64,000 nucleotides of DNA from Gammaproteobacteria bacterium (GTDB lineage: Bacteria; Pseudomonadota; Gammaproteobacteria; Pseudomonadales; Pseudohongiellaceae): the NCBI GenBank assembly GCA_029244985.1, contig JAQWQD010000027.1:124001-188000 (forward strand). Reading direction: 5' to 3'. Below are positions 18,297-27,904 of this stretch, piece after piece. The notes under the pieces are model-generated. The model saw only the letters and a program-made list of their open reading frames with translations, was not told where the DNA came from and searched no databases. The position numbers and the translations under genes are program-made. How positions within the stretch are numbered: position 1 is the stretch's first letter; every line of letters begins with the position of its first letter.

Positions 18297-19655
18297 TTAG
18301 ATATAGAAAATTTGGGCGAGTCCGAGAAATGCAAAGAATCCAATGGAATCTGTTATCGCGGTTAGGGCGACAGATCCAGCAAGTGCAGGATCAATATTAA
18401 TCTTCTTTAGAAAGAGAGGAAGATAAGCGCCAGCAAGAGCAGCGGTGACGAGATTAATCATCATAGCTACCGCTAGGATGTAACTCAGCAATAAGTCCTG
18501 ATACCAGGCAAACGCAATTAATGAAATTATACCTGCCCACAGCGCCCCATTTAGTCCCGCTACGCCTAATTCTCTTGTTAACAGCCATCTGCTAGTTGAG
18601 GGGCTAATATGCCCAAGCGCCATGCTACGTATTACTAATGTTAAGGTTTGAGTGCCGGCAACTCCACCCATGTTCGCTACAATTGGCATCAATACAGCTA
18701 GATAGACAACTTGGTCTAATGTGTCTTGAAACAGAAAGATGACCATTGAGGCAAAAACCGCTGTCATTAGGTTTAACCCAAGCCAGAGCGCTCTGCGTCG
18801 TGCTGTTTTTACAATGGGAGCGAACGTGTCATCTTCTTCATCTAAGCCTGCCATGCTCATTAATGAATGTTCAGTGCTATCACGAATAACATCAACCACA
18901 TCGTCAATTGTAATACGGCCTAAAAGCTTGCCTTTGTTATCGATAACAGGAGCAGATACCCAGTCATGTTGTTCGAAAAGCTGAGCTACTTGAGTCGCTT
19001 CCATTTCTACAGGAATCGCTTCAATATCTTCTCGCATAACTTCACGTACTAAAGTATTTGGGCCGGAAACCAAGATTTCTCTTAAGGGTAAGATTCCTAG
19101 AAACATATCGTCGCGACTGACAACAAGCAGATTATCAGTCATTTCTGGAATTCTTTCGTGTCTTCTTAAATAACGCAGTACTAACTCTACAGTATGATTT
19201 CGTCGAACCGTAATGGTGTCTGTATTCATCAGGCCGCCAGCAGTATCTTCGTCGTAAGAAAGAATTGTCTCCAAACGATGACGATCTTGCTGATCCATGG
19301 CTTGCAATACTTCGGTCGCAATTTGTTGAGGCAGCTGTTGCAATATGTCTGCAAGATCATCTGTCTCTAGCCCTTCTGTTAACTCTGCGACCTGTGCCGC
19401 GTCTAATTCGCTAAGAAAGTCACTTTGTAGATCCTCATTAAGATATTGTAAAACTTCACCCTCGGAATCTTTGTCAATTAGCTGCCAAAGAACAGAACGA
19501 GTTTTAGGGGGAGAAGATTCGAGTAGATAAGCGATACCCGCAGTAGGTAAAGTCTTGATCATTTGCTGTACCTGGGACAAAGAACCGCTATGAATAGCTC
19601 GGTTTAATTCCAAGACATGATCTTTTTTAAATTGTGATTCCTTAGTTTCCGACAT
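18297..19655 (-). CDS. mgtE: Magnesium transporter MgtE
   Basis: About 452 aa with the full MgtE layout: an N-terminal helical superhelix domain, a CBS pair (about residues 130-255) and five C-terminal transmembrane helices. It is a Mg2+ channel whose cytosolic domains sense Mg2+. I chose ATG 19655 over an upstream TTG because GAGG stands six bases before it. Length is normal. The 130-base gap to ptsO contains no recognisable Mg2+ riboswitch. Confidence 0.94.
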   Translation of the reverse strand: MSETKESQFKKDHVLELNRAIHSGSLSQVQQMIKTLPTAGIAYLLESSPPKTRSVLWQLIDKDSEGEVLQYLNEDLQSDFLSELDAAQVAELTEGLETDDLADILQQLPQQIATEVLQAMDQQDRHRLETILSYDEDTAGGLMNTDTITVRRNHTVELVLRYLRRHERIPEMTDNLLVVSRDDMFLGILPLREILVSGPNTLVREVMREDIEAIPVEMEATQVAQLFEQHDWVSAPVIDNKGKLLGRITIDDVVDVIRDSTEHSLMSMAGLDEEDDTFAPIVKTARRRALWLGLNLMTAVFASMVIFLFQDTLDQVVYLAVLMPIVANMGGVAGTQTLTLVIRSMALGHISPSTSRWLLTRELGVAGLNGALWAGIISLIAFAWYQDLLLSYILAVAMMINLVTAALAGAYLPLFLKKINIDPALAGSVALTAITDSIGFFAFLGLAQIFYI

Positions 19656-19785
19656 ACTAAACCTCAGACATCTACTCAAAAATCGGTGGGCACCGGTATG
19701 CTTTGAACTGAGGTATCCAGCCGGTAGTGGGGGTCCGGAGTGATTGGCAAAAGCATCTTACCGTCATTTCGCTGAAAAACAAAAG

Positions 19786-20076
19786 TTAAAGTTTTGTTGA
19801 TGTTGTAGATTGCTCGTCTTCACCAAATCGATTACTTATAAGTGCAACAATCGCAGTGACGGCTACGTCTTCGTCTGCACCATCAATTTCTATGCTTAAT
19901 TCTGTGCCTTTCACTGCTGCTAACATCATGAGTGATAGGATGCTTTTTCCGTCGACCATCTTTTCATGGCCTACCCGAATATCAGAACTAAAAGTGGCCG
20001 CGAGTTCCACGAGCTTGAATGCAGCGCGGGCATGCAGTCCTGCCTTATTAGTTATCTCCACTTTGACTTTCTGCAT
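19786..20076 (-). CDS. ptsO: Nitrogen PTS phosphocarrier NPr
   Basis: A 96-aa HPr-fold protein with the phosphorylatable histidine in NKAGLHARAA (H16) and the KMVDGKSILSLMML region containing the conserved serine. NPr passes phosphate from PtsP to PtsN. It begins two bases after rapZ and is the last gene of the rpoN-ptsN-rapZ-ptsO unit. Confidence 0.95.
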   Translation of the reverse strand: MQKVKVEITNKAGLHARAAFKLVELAATFSSDIRVGHEKMVDGKSILSLMMLAAVKGTELSIEIDGADEDVAVTAIVALISNRFGEDEQSTTSTKL

Positions 20077-20078
20077 AA

Positions 20079-20948
20079 TTATTTAAAATTCTGTTGTATT
20101 AATTCCCGGTGCCTTACTTGTACATTGGTGATAGATTCTGCAAATTCGTTACCAAGTTTTTCGCATAGGTACACGGATCTATGCTGTCCGCCAGTGCAGC
20201 CAATGGCGACAGTGATATAACTACGATTGTTGCCTTCAAATTTTGGTAGCCATTTTTGCAGGAATTGGGAAATATCACTATACATTTCTTGGACTTCATT
20301 TTCTGCATTGAGAAATTTTATCACCGCTTCATCTAGCCCAGTTAGGGATCGTAAAGAATTGTCCCAATAAGGGTTGGGTAAGCAGCGGACGTCATAAATA
20401 ATATCTGCATCCACCGGCACGTCATTTTTATAACCAAACGATTGAAAAAGAAGTGCCAACCTTGTCTCTTTATTCTTGACTAATCGATCCTTTATCGAAT
20501 CTCTTAATTGGTTTAAGGACATTTTGCTTGTGTCGATTGAAAGATTCGCCATAACTAAAATTGGTTCCAGTAATTCTGATTCTTTGTCGATAGCTTCTTT
20601 TAGGCCAATTCTTTCGTCAGACAAAGGGTGCTTACGCCGACTTTCATTAAATCGCTTTAGTAGCGTTCGGTCATTAGCATCAAGAAAGATAATTTCCGTC
20701 GGCAGATTTTTGGATTTAAGGTCATTGACAATGTTTGGAACCTGTTCTAAATCTGCGGATATATTACGAGCATCAATACTTACCGCAACATTTGGAATGT
20801 CTGTTTCCCCAGTGAAAACTTTGTTTGCTAATGAGTAGAGTAGGCTGGCTGGAAGATTGTCTATGCAATAGTATCCGCGGTCTTCCAGTATATGCAGAAC
20901 GGTACTTTTTCCTGAGCCGGATCTGCCACTGATAATTGTCAGTTTCAT
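20079..20948 (-). CDS. rapZ: RNase adapter protein RapZ
   Basis: The 289-aa protein has a Walker A GRSGSGKST (residues 8-16) and the C-terminal CTGGQHRSVY segment characteristic of the RapZ/YvcJ family. In E. coli RapZ guides RNase E to the small RNA GlmZ, linking it to glucosamine-6-phosphate levels. Position between ptsN and ptsO is the conserved one. Confidence 0.96.
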   Translation of the reverse strand: MKLTIISGRSGSGKSTVLHILEDRGYYCIDNLPASLLYSLANKVFTGETDIPNVAVSIDARNISADLEQVPNIVNDLKSKNLPTEIIFLDANDRTLLKRFNESRRKHPLSDERIGLKEAIDKESELLEPILVMANLSIDTSKMSLNQLRDSIKDRLVKNKETRLALLFQSFGYKNDVPVDADIIYDVRCLPNPYWDNSLRSLTGLDEAVIKFLNAENEVQEMYSDISQFLQKWLPKFEGNNRSYITVAIGCTGGQHRSVYLCEKLGNEFAESITNVQVRHRELIQQNFK

Positions 20949-20998
20949 TGTTGGTGACTCTAATTAAAATTCTAGCCGATAGGTTAGCGCTTAATTTG

Positions 20999-21448
20999 CT
21001 AGAAAGGTAGAGTGACTTTATAAAGATCGCTACTGTTTTGAGTTTGTCTTATTGTGGAGCAAAAATCTGGATCATTGAATAGTTCTGCGAGACACGCCAG
21101 AGCTTTTATGTGATCGTTAGTCTTTTCTTCTGGCACGATTAGTAGAAAAATCACATCTACTTTTTTGCCATCTATTGCATCGAAGTCTATTGCATTCTCT
21201 AGCGTAATCAGTGCCCCAGTAATTGTCTTGCAGTGTGGAACCCGACAATGAGGGATTGCAATTCCATTGCCTAGGCCGGTGCTGCCGAGTTGCTCGCGCG
21301 CCATAATCGCATTAAATATTTCATTATCGTCGAGGTTGCTAAATTGCTTACTTAATAATTCACTAATATTTTCGAGGAGTCTTTTTTTGCTGACACCTTC
21401 TATACGACAGTAGCAGCGTTCTCGTGTAAGAAAATTTTTCAATTGCAT
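20999..21448 (-). CDS. ptsN: PTS IIA-like nitrogen regulatory protein PtsN
   Basis: A 149-aa EIIA-Ntr domain with the phosphoryl-accepting histidine in GNGIAIPHCRVPHC. It regulates potassium uptake and other processes according to phosphorylation by NPr. It follows rpoN with 76 bases between, where many gammaproteobacteria carry hpf; no hpf is present. Confidence 0.95.
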   Translation of the reverse strand: MQLKNFLTRERCYCRIEGVSKKRLLENISELLSKQFSNLDDNEIFNAIMAREQLGSTGLGNGIAIPHCRVPHCKTITGALITLENAIDFDAIDGKKVDVIFLLIVPEEKTNDHIKALACLAELFNDPDFCSTIRQTQNSSDLYKVTLPF

Positions 21449-21524
21449 TAAAGTGATTCTCTTTTCTAATTATTCATCTAAAGTAGGCGCAAGGTAAGAT
21501 TAGATCAGTCTAATTATTGTTGGT

Positions 21525-23054
21525 TTAGGCAATGAGACGTTTGCGTTCGTTTGAAGGTGGAATAGAAAGCGATTCTCTATATTTGGCAATTGTTCTTCGT
21601 GCTACGTTTATTCCTTTGTTCTCCAATAATTGGGTAATTTTATTGTCACTTAAAGGTTTGCGAACATTCTCAGCGGCTATTAGCTTCTTAAGTATTGCTC
21701 TAATCGCTGTAGATGAGCATTCTCCACCATCCTTGGTAGATACATGACTCGAGAAGAAATATTTAAGCTCATATATCCCTCGAGGTGTATGCATGTACTT
21801 TTGAGTAGTAACCCGAGAGATCGTCGATTCATGCATGTTTACCAGTTCGGCAATATCATGAAGCACTAAAGGTTTCATGGCTTCATCTCCGTATTCGAGA
21901 AAGTCTCTCTGATGTTCAACAATTCGAGTGGCAACTTTCATTAGGGTCTCGTTGCGGCTCTGTAAGCTTTTTATGAACCAGCGAGCTTCTTGTAAATTGT
22001 CGCGCAAATAATTATTTTCATCGCTGGAATCCGCTCGCTTTACCAAAGAAGCATAATCACTATTAATACGAATTTTTGGCGCTGTATCTGGGTTTAGTTC
22101 AACTTTCCATCTTCCTGATTCCACTAGCTTAGTAACTATTATGTCCGGGATCATATAAGTCGTAGATGGGGGGGAGATATTTGCACCAGGGCGAGGATCG
22201 AGACTTTCAATAATCGTGATGGTGTCTCTTAGCTCTTCCTCTTTTAATTTGGTCTTGCGCATTAGCTGCGCGTAATCACGGTGGCCTAACAAGTTTAAAT
22301 ACTCTTTTACAATAAGCTTGGCATTAGCTATTAGTTTGGAAAATTTTGAATCATCAATTTGGTTGAGCTGAATCGATAAGCATTCAGACAAGTCTCTGTA
22401 TCCAACACCAATGGGATCAAATTGTTGGATTCGATGAAGCACAGCAACTATTTCGTCTAATTCGATTTCTAATTCAGATTCGAAACCTTCATTCATAGAC
22501 TCAACTCCAACAGTTAGCATGCCATTGGCATCAATTGCATCTATGATGGCAAAACCAATGCTTTTGTCTTTCTCGGACATTGGCGTTAAGTTAAGTTGCC
22601 ATAATAAATGATCTTGGAGTGTGTCAACGGTTGTATTTCTGGATTCGTAATCTATAGGGTCAGAATCATAGGAAGTAGAAGCAGAATATGTGCTCGGGTA
22701 AATATCATCCCAGTTGCTATCAACAGCTAAGTCTCCAGGCATCTCTTCTTGCCAGTTGCTACCATCTCCATTTAATACTTGTTCGTCTGTAGGTTGTTCT
22801 GCATTCTTTTCAGGTGTCTGCTCAGAATTTTCAGACGTAGACTTGTCAGCAGATTGAGTATTGGATTCTTGGCTAATGCCAGACTCATCTTCGTCACTAT
22901 TTTCAATTAACTCAAGCATTGGGTTGGACTCCAGTGCTTGGTGAATTTCTTGTTGTAGGTCTAGGGTTGAAAGTTGAAGAAGTTTAATTGCTTGCTGCAG
23001 CTGAGGAGTCATTGTTAGCTGCTGACCTAGCTTTAGCTGAAGCGAAAGTTTCAT
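21525..23054 (-). CDS. rpoN: RNA polymerase sigma-54 factor
   Basis: The 509-aa protein begins with the glutamine-rich region I (LQLKLGQQLTMTPQLQQAIKLLQ), followed by an acidic region II (about residues 53-130), the core-binding region, the helix-turn-helix and the RpoN box ARRTIAKYRES near residue 488. It directs transcription at -24/-12 promoters with enhancer-binding activators. It lies downstream of lptB with a 212-base gap that may contain its own promoter. Confidence 0.97.
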   Translation of the reverse strand: MKLSLQLKLGQQLTMTPQLQQAIKLLQLSTLDLQQEIHQALESNPMLELIENSDEDESGISQESNTQSADKSTSENSEQTPEKNAEQPTDEQVLNGDGSNWQEEMPGDLAVDSNWDDIYPSTYSASTSYDSDPIDYESRNTTVDTLQDHLLWQLNLTPMSEKDKSIGFAIIDAIDANGMLTVGVESMNEGFESELEIELDEIVAVLHRIQQFDPIGVGYRDLSECLSIQLNQIDDSKFSKLIANAKLIVKEYLNLLGHRDYAQLMRKTKLKEEELRDTITIIESLDPRPGANISPPSTTYMIPDIIVTKLVESGRWKVELNPDTAPKIRINSDYASLVKRADSSDENNYLRDNLQEARWFIKSLQSRNETLMKVATRIVEHQRDFLEYGDEAMKPLVLHDIAELVNMHESTISRVTTQKYMHTPRGIYELKYFFSSHVSTKDGGECSSTAIRAILKKLIAAENVRKPLSDNKITQLLENKGINVARRTIAKYRESLSIPPSNERKRLIA

Positions 23055-23266
23055 GAAGGGGTTTACTTAAAGTAAGAGCGCTAGCTTAAGGTGGATATCG
23101 GATACATATGCCAAGATTAGATGTATGTCCATAGAATGGATAGTATAGCAAGATTCATGCCTGAATTGCATAGTATATCACAAGGCTTTTGCGGTGCCGA
23201 AAGAGGTAACTTGTTAGAAATTTGAAGGTGAGAATATGAACAGTTTGGGAGTAGAAAAACGGATTT

Positions 23267-23986
23267 TTAGATTTTAAATTGATCACCAAGATAGACTTCT
23301 CGAACTTTTTGATTATCTAGAATTTCTTCAGCCGTCCCCTCAGAAATTATTTGGCCTTCACTAACAATATAGGCCTTCTCGCAAATATCCAGTGTTTCTC
23401 GAACATTGTGGTCGGTTAACAAAATTCCAATATCGCGATTTTTTAAGTGTTGAATAATTTTCTTGATATCACTTACCGATATTGGGTCAACACCAGCGAA
23501 GGGTTCATCTAATAGAATAAATTTTGGATCAGTCGCCAATGTTCTAGCAATCTCAGTTCGACGACGCTCCCCACCAGACAAGCTCATTCCTTTGTTATGT
23601 CGGATATGTTGAATATTAAACTCGTCCAACAGAGTCTCCAACTTCCTCTGTTTTTCTGAATTGCTTAGATCTTGGCGAGTCTCCAAAATGGCGAGGATGT
23701 TATTCTCCACTGTTAAGGCTCTAAAAATAGATGAATCTTGTGGCAGATACGAAAGCCCGAAACTAGCCCGCTTATGTATAGGAAGTGGAGTAAGTTTGTT
23801 CTCATTTATAAATACGTCACCGGAATCGGCTTTAACTAAACCGACAATCATATAGAAGCAAGTCGTTTTACCAGCGCCATTGGGTCCTAGTAAGCCAACA
23901 ATTTCACCCTTCTTAACACTAATCGAAAAGTCTCTAACTACTTCTCGATCGTTGTAACTTTTTGCAAGGTTCGTGACTTTTAACAT
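23267..23986 (-). CDS. lptB: LPS export ABC transporter ATP-binding protein LptB
   Basis: This 239-aa ABC ATPase has Walker [10 protein letters not shown], signature LSGGERRR and Walker [13 protein letters not shown]. With LptFG it drives LPS extraction from the inner membrane. It starts two bases after lptA, in the conserved lptC-lptA-lptB order. Confidence 0.97.
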   Translation of the reverse strand: MLKVTNLAKSYNDREVVRDFSISVKKGEIVGLLGPNGAGKTTCFYMIVGLVKADSGDVFINENKLTPLPIHKRASFGLSYLPQDSSIFRALTVENNILAILETRQDLSNSEKQRKLETLLDEFNIQHIRHNKGMSLSGGERRRTEIARTLATDPKFILLDEPFAGVDPISVSDIKKIIQHLKNRDIGILLTDHNVRETLDICEKAYIVSEGQIISEGTAEEILDNQKVREVYLGDQFKI

Positions 23987-23988
23987 TA

Positions 23989-24522
23989 CTAATTAGGCTG
24001 TGAACTCAGTATTCCCTGGCAAGGGCCAGTTGCTTCGCGAATTAAATCCTGGTCAGCAATATATATAATAGCAGCACAACTCATAGTGGAGTCAGGAGAT
24101 TCAATATTAGCATCACCAACGAGCTCTAAAATCGTTTCATCTAACTCGTCGGAGTAAAACACTAGGGTATCACTCGTGCCAGTAACCAAATTTCCATCTT
24201 CATCGAGTTGTTGCTGATATTGGACCGGAGATCCGCGAACCGTAACCTTGGTAAGTTCATTTGTGGAAACCAAGTATTCAAAAATAGCTTCAGAGCCAAT
24301 GATCTCCAACGATCCTTGCGTAACTTTTACATTCTCATTCATTTCCAAGATTCTTGTATTGCCATTTATGCGCATGGTTGACCCACCATCAGAGCTCCAG
24401 AGTACCTGCTGCTGACGATCGGCTTCCAATGCCCTAATCGGGACCGACAGAAAAAACCCTAGAATCGTAGACAATATCAGAGCCTTAATTATCGGTCTTC
24501 TCATAGTATCCTCGAATATCAC
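23989..24522 (-). CDS. lptA: Periplasmic LPS bridge protein LptA
   Basis: A 177-aa OstA-like protein with a signal peptide (cleavage near RALEA, about residue 33) and repeating beta strands such as [21 protein letters not shown]. LptA forms the periplasmic bridge that carries LPS from LptC to LptD. The upstream start at 24522 overlaps lptC by 38 bases; an ATG at 24504 would give MRRPIIKAL and a 20-base overlap, and may be the true start. Confidence 0.93.
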   Translation of the reverse strand: MIFEDTMRRPIIKALILSTILGFFLSVPIRALEADRQQQVLWSSDGGSTMRINGNTRILEMNENVKVTQGSLEIIGSEAIFEYLVSTNELTKVTVRGSPVQYQQQLDEDGNLVTGTSDTLVFYSDELDETILELVGDANIESPDSTMSCAAIIYIADQDLIREATGPCQGILSSQPN

Positions 24523-25072
24523 GATGAAATTTTATTTTGTCTATTTTAAGGTTGGCGAACATGCCTGTGGAAGATTGTTGTAATGTGGAAGTTACAAGCC
24601 TTATAGCTTGGTCGGTTTCCAAAGTTTTATTTTGTGGGTTAAGCTCGAGAAATTCCGTGGACATAACTGTGCGATTACCAAAATCATCGAGACTAAAAAC
24701 TTCCACATTTCCTGATAATTCAATGTTTCTATTTTCTATTGTATTCTCGGTTAAATCAGCAGAAATTCGACCGTTGTTAGCTACAATATTCCAGCGGGAT
24801 TTTCCATCCTGAAAAAGCCGAATAAATGGTTTCTCTAGTTCTGTGTGATTATCATTATAATGAGTCTGGCTTTTGGCTCGGAGCGTATAATTAATATCAC
24901 CTTCAGGGTTATAAAGGACCGTATTGAACCCTTCTGAATAAACGTTATAGTCGAGCATGTTGAAACTGCCTGTATCTTCGAAGTTGACGGAAACACTGTC
25001 ATAAGCTGATATTGCTAGGAAAATCAGCATCGCAAGTAGACTTGGGATAAGAAGCAGCTTATGACGTTGCAT
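24485..25072 (-). CDS. lptC: LPS export inner-membrane protein LptC
   Basis: A 195-aa protein with a single N-terminal helix (residues 6-24) and an OstA-like periplasmic domain (YNPEGDINYTLRAKSQTHY) as in LptC. It accepts LPS from LptB2FG and hands it to LptA. The order kdsD-kdsC-lptC-lptA-lptB is intact. Confidence 0.93.
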   Translation of the reverse strand: MQRHKLLLIPSLLAMLIFLAISAYDSVSVNFEDTGSFNMLDYNVYSEGFNTVLYNPEGDINYTLRAKSQTHYNDNHTELEKPFIRLFQDGKSRWNIVANNGRISADLTENTIENRNIELSGNVEVFSLDDFGNRTVMSTEFLELNPQNKTLETDQAIRLVTSTLQQSSTGMFANLKIDKIKFHRDIRGYYEKTDN

Positions 25073-25179
25073 TACTTTCTCAATAAGGGTTTTGTAGGAA
25101 GCTTATCACGAATGTTCCAAATTAGAGGAGCCTTCAGCGATAACTTGACTTGCGAGATAGAGGATTATTTATAGCAGAG

Positions 25180-25707
25180 CTAAATAAAGTTGTCGTTTTT
25201 GTTTTGGCTTTTGATTATAAAGTCAGTTATTTCTCGAACTGCTCCAGAGCCTCCAGCCGTTAGTGTTACGGCTGCTGCAGCTGCTCGCACGTCTGAATGG
25301 CCGTTCGGTACCGAGAAGCCTAAGCCGACAGATTGGATTGCTGGTAAGTCAGGTAGGTCGTCACCCACATAGGCAACTTCTTCTAGCGAGTAGCCTTTGT
25401 TGGCGACTATTTCATTTATAGCTTGTAATTTGTCTTCGCGGCCCTGATAGATTATCTCGATTCCGAGATCCTTGGCTCGTTTTTCAACGAGCAGCGAAGT
25501 CCGTCCTGTTATTATTCCAACATCTACCCCAACACTGAGCAGCATTTTAATGCCATGACCATCGAGAGAATGAAACGCCTTAGTTTCTTCACCAGAATTA
25601 GAGAAATAAAGTCGACCGTCTGTTAAAACGCCGTCGACATCTAGTGCCAGTAATTTAATTTTACTTGCGGAGTTTTTTAAGGACTCTTGTTCTAGATTAA
25701 ACTGCAT
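25180..25707 (-). CDS. kdsC: KDO-8-phosphate phosphatase KdsC
   Basis: A 175-aa HAD-family phosphatase without cap domain; the catalytic motif is LDVDGVLTDG with D23 and D25, and later motifs are GRTS and GDDLPDLPA. It removes phosphate from Kdo-8-P in the Kdo pathway for LPS. It begins six bases after kdsD. Confidence 0.96.
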   Translation of the reverse strand: MQFNLEQESLKNSASKIKLLALDVDGVLTDGRLYFSNSGEETKAFHSLDGHGIKMLLSVGVDVGIITGRTSLLVEKRAKDLGIEIIYQGREDKLQAINEIVANKGYSLEEVAYVGDDLPDLPAIQSVGLGFSVPNGHSDVRAAAAAVTLTAGGSGAVREITDFIIKSQNKNDNFI

Positions 25708-25713
25708 AGTGAG

Positions 25714-26700
25714 CTAAACAACATTGGCATCGAGTAAATCGTGCATTTTAATTATTCCTTCAATCTTGTCGTCGTCATTTTTGACAATTAGCACATAGAC
25801 ATTTGAGGTTTGCATTATATTTGCTGCTTCTGCAGCGAGAGAATTGCTATAAATAGATTTGTAGGAGGTGGACATTACATCTTTAATAAGTGTGCTTCGT
25901 ATATCTTTGCCCGAACTTAGCATACGCCTCAGGTCTCCATCAGTGAATACGCCTTCTAGCAGGTTTTGTTCATTAAAAACGGTCGTCAGTCCGAAGCCTT
26001 TCTTGCTCATTTCGAGTAAGGCATTTGCTAAAGTTGTTGTGGTTAGAACTTTAGGAATTTCCTCACCGCTGTGCATTACGTCTTTCACTTTAACAAATAA
26101 TTTTCTACCGAGATTGCCGCCAGGATGAGAGAATGCAAAATCATCGCTGGTAAATCCCCGTGCCTCAAGTAATGCCATAGCAAGTGCGTCGCCTAACACT
26201 AAAGCAACGGTAGTGCTGGAGGTCGGTGCTAGGCCGAGAGGGCAAGCTTCTTCCTCCACCTGACCGTCGATATTGACAGAAGCTGCTGCTGCAAGTGCAG
26301 AGTTCTTATCGCCGGTGATGGTAATTAGTGAAATTTTCTTCCGTTTAAGGACAGGCAGCAAACTAGTGATTTCTTCGGTTATCCCAGAATTGGAAAGTGC
26401 TAAAACAACATCTGCAGAGGTAATCATTCCTATGTCGCCATGGCTGGCTTCAGCTGGGTGGACATACATGGAAGGAGTGCCGGTGCTAGCAAGGGTTGCT
26501 GCAATTTTTCTTCCAATATGACCAGATTTTCCCATCCCAGTCACCACTACTCTACCTTGACAGTTTAAAATTATGTCGCAGGCATCTTCGAAGTCTCGAC
26601 CAACACGTGTTTTTAAGGCAATAATTGCATTACTTTCTATTTCAATTGCTCTAAGGACACTGTTGATTACAGAGGTTTTCTTTGAGTCGTCAGTAGTCAT
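25714..26700 (-). CDS. kdsD: Arabinose-5-phosphate isomerase KdsD
   Basis: The 328-aa protein has an N-terminal SIS domain (VTGMGKSGHIGRKIAATLASTGTPS near residue 55) and two C-terminal CBS domains. It converts ribulose-5-P to arabinose-5-P, the first step to Kdo. It is between the Ca2+/Na+ antiporter and kdsC, as in E. coli. Confidence 0.96.
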   Translation of the reverse strand: MTTDDSKKTSVINSVLRAIEIESNAIIALKTRVGRDFEDACDIILNCQGRVVVTGMGKSGHIGRKIAATLASTGTPSMYVHPAEASHGDIGMITSADVVLALSNSGITEEITSLLPVLKRKKISLITITGDKNSALAAAASVNIDGQVEEEACPLGLAPTSSTTVALVLGDALAMALLEARGFTSDDFAFSHPGGNLGRKLFVKVKDVMHSGEEIPKVLTTTTLANALLEMSKKGFGLTTVFNEQNLLEGVFTDGDLRRMLSSGKDIRSTLIKDVMSTSYKSIYSNSLAAEAANIMQTSNVYVLIVKNDDDKIEGIIKMHDLLDANVV

Positions 26701-26713
26701 AAGTATTCGTGAT

Positions 26714-27673
26714 TTAACTTTGTGTCTGAAATAGCATAACCGTAAACCAGCAACAATATATTAACAAGAAAATAGCGCCATGGACGCGGCCAATCATCTT
26801 TTGTTTCTTAATACCGCGATAACAAATATAAGACAGTAATAAAGTCAGAATTAGCACACCGACGTAATCACGATAGAGAAGAAATGGATCGATGGACCTA
26901 GCGCTCAATAGACCAGGGAATGGTAGAACCGCCAAAAGATTCAAAATATTTGATCCTATTATATTTCCGATCGCTAAATCATCGTGCCCTTTAAGTACAA
27001 AAGTAACAGATGCTGCTAATTCTGGGAGACTGGTCCCAAGAGCTACAATGGTTAAACCAATAATTGCGGCTGAAACATGCAAATTCTCAGCTATTGATGA
27101 GGCTGCTTGAACAAGTGCTTCCGCACTAAATATCAAAAGTATTAATCCCAAAATCAAATAGCCGAACGCTTGAATGCTATTTATTTCTATTAATTTTGAG
27201 TCTTCAGTTTCCGGCGCATTACCAGAGTGTGAGCTTTGTTTGTAAAGCCTGTAACCTAAAAAACCAGCTATGCCAATTAGTATTGCAGCATCAAAGGAAC
27301 CCAGATGGAGATCTATCAATAAAGCTCCAGTAACTAGAGTTACAAGAAGGAGTGCGGGAAGTTCTTTGCTTGTTAGAGATTCTGGAGGCTTAAGAGGGCT
27401 AATCATTGCTGCTGCGCCCAGAGCAACCCCTACATTAAACAAATTGGACCCAAGAGCATTGCCAATAGCTAGTTCCGGTTTGTCTTCAAGAGCGGCTATT
27501 GCAGAGGAAAATACTTCGGGGGCAGAGGTTCCGAAAGCAACGATGGTAAGGCCAATCATTAAGGGTGAGATCCCTAAGTTTCGCGCTAGAGCAGACGCGC
27601 CAAAAACAAACTTGTTCGCCCCCCAGATCAATCCAATAAATCCAAGGACGATAATGACTGCAGCAAGGAACAT
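26714..27673 (-). CDS. yrbG: CaCA-family calcium/sodium antiporter (YrbG-like)
   Basis: A 319-aa membrane protein with about ten helices and the two inverted alpha repeats of the Ca2+/cation antiporter family: GLTIVAFGTSAPEVFSS near residue 42 and GLTIVALGTSLPELAAS near residue 205. E. coli YrbG occupies the same site next to kdsD. It is the first gene of the long minus-strand unit; transport direction and ion are inferred from the family. Confidence 0.93.
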   Translation of the reverse strand: MFLAAVIIVLGFIGLIWGANKFVFGASALARNLGISPLMIGLTIVAFGTSAPEVFSSAIAALEDKPELAIGNALGSNLFNVGVALGAAAMISPLKPPESLTSKELPALLLVTLVTGALLIDLHLGSFDAAILIGIAGFLGYRLYKQSSHSGNAPETEDSKLIEINSIQAFGYLILGLILLIFSAEALVQAASSIAENLHVSAAIIGLTIVALGTSLPELAASVTFVLKGHDDLAIGNIIGSNILNLLAVLPFPGLLSARSIDPFLLYRDYVGVLILTLLLSYICYRGIKKQKMIGRVHGAIFLLIYCCWFTVMLFQTQS

Positions 27674-27800
27674 ATATCGTAAATTATAGAGACTTTGATG
27701 AAGCGCGCAATTAGAAGGCTCTTTGTCTTGCTTTGCAAGTATTAATTTATTGGAGTTTCCAATTCATGTACACTGGCCGCGTGTCCTCCGGGTTCATTCA

Positions 27801-27818
27801 GCATTAAGGTCTTAATGC
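27801..27818. repeat. Perfect inverted repeat in the yrbG-mlaC intergenic region
   Basis: GCATTAAG-GT-CTTAATGC, arms of eight bases, lies between the divergent yrbG and mlaC genes. It could be an operator for either gene or part of the leader RNA of mlaC. Confidence 0.45.
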
Positions 27819-27834
27819 GCAATATCAAAAGTGG

Positions 27835-27886
27835 AAGCTGAATGGAATAATTTCCATAGCGGCATCAAGCAGGGTGCCTCCAGCTT
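27835..27886 (+). promoter_or_regulatory. Possible three-way-junction leader RNA before mlaC
   Basis: AAGCTG (27835-27840) pairs with CAGCTT (27881-27886) and encloses two hairpins: ATGGAA/TTCCAT with a TAAT loop (27842-27857), and GGCATC/GGTGCC with one wobble pair and a six-base loop (27861-27878). The structure ends 18 bases before the mlaC start and leaves the GGAG ribosome site free just downstream. This is base-pairing read by eye; no known riboswitch class is recognised. Confidence 0.4.
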
Positions 27887-27904
27887 AATTGTGGAGATAA
27901 ACAT

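Noticed and set aside
19656-19785. Possible Mg2+ riboswitch before mgtE
   Set aside because: The 130-base leader shows no M-box or ykoK landmarks; only short GC-rich repeats are present.
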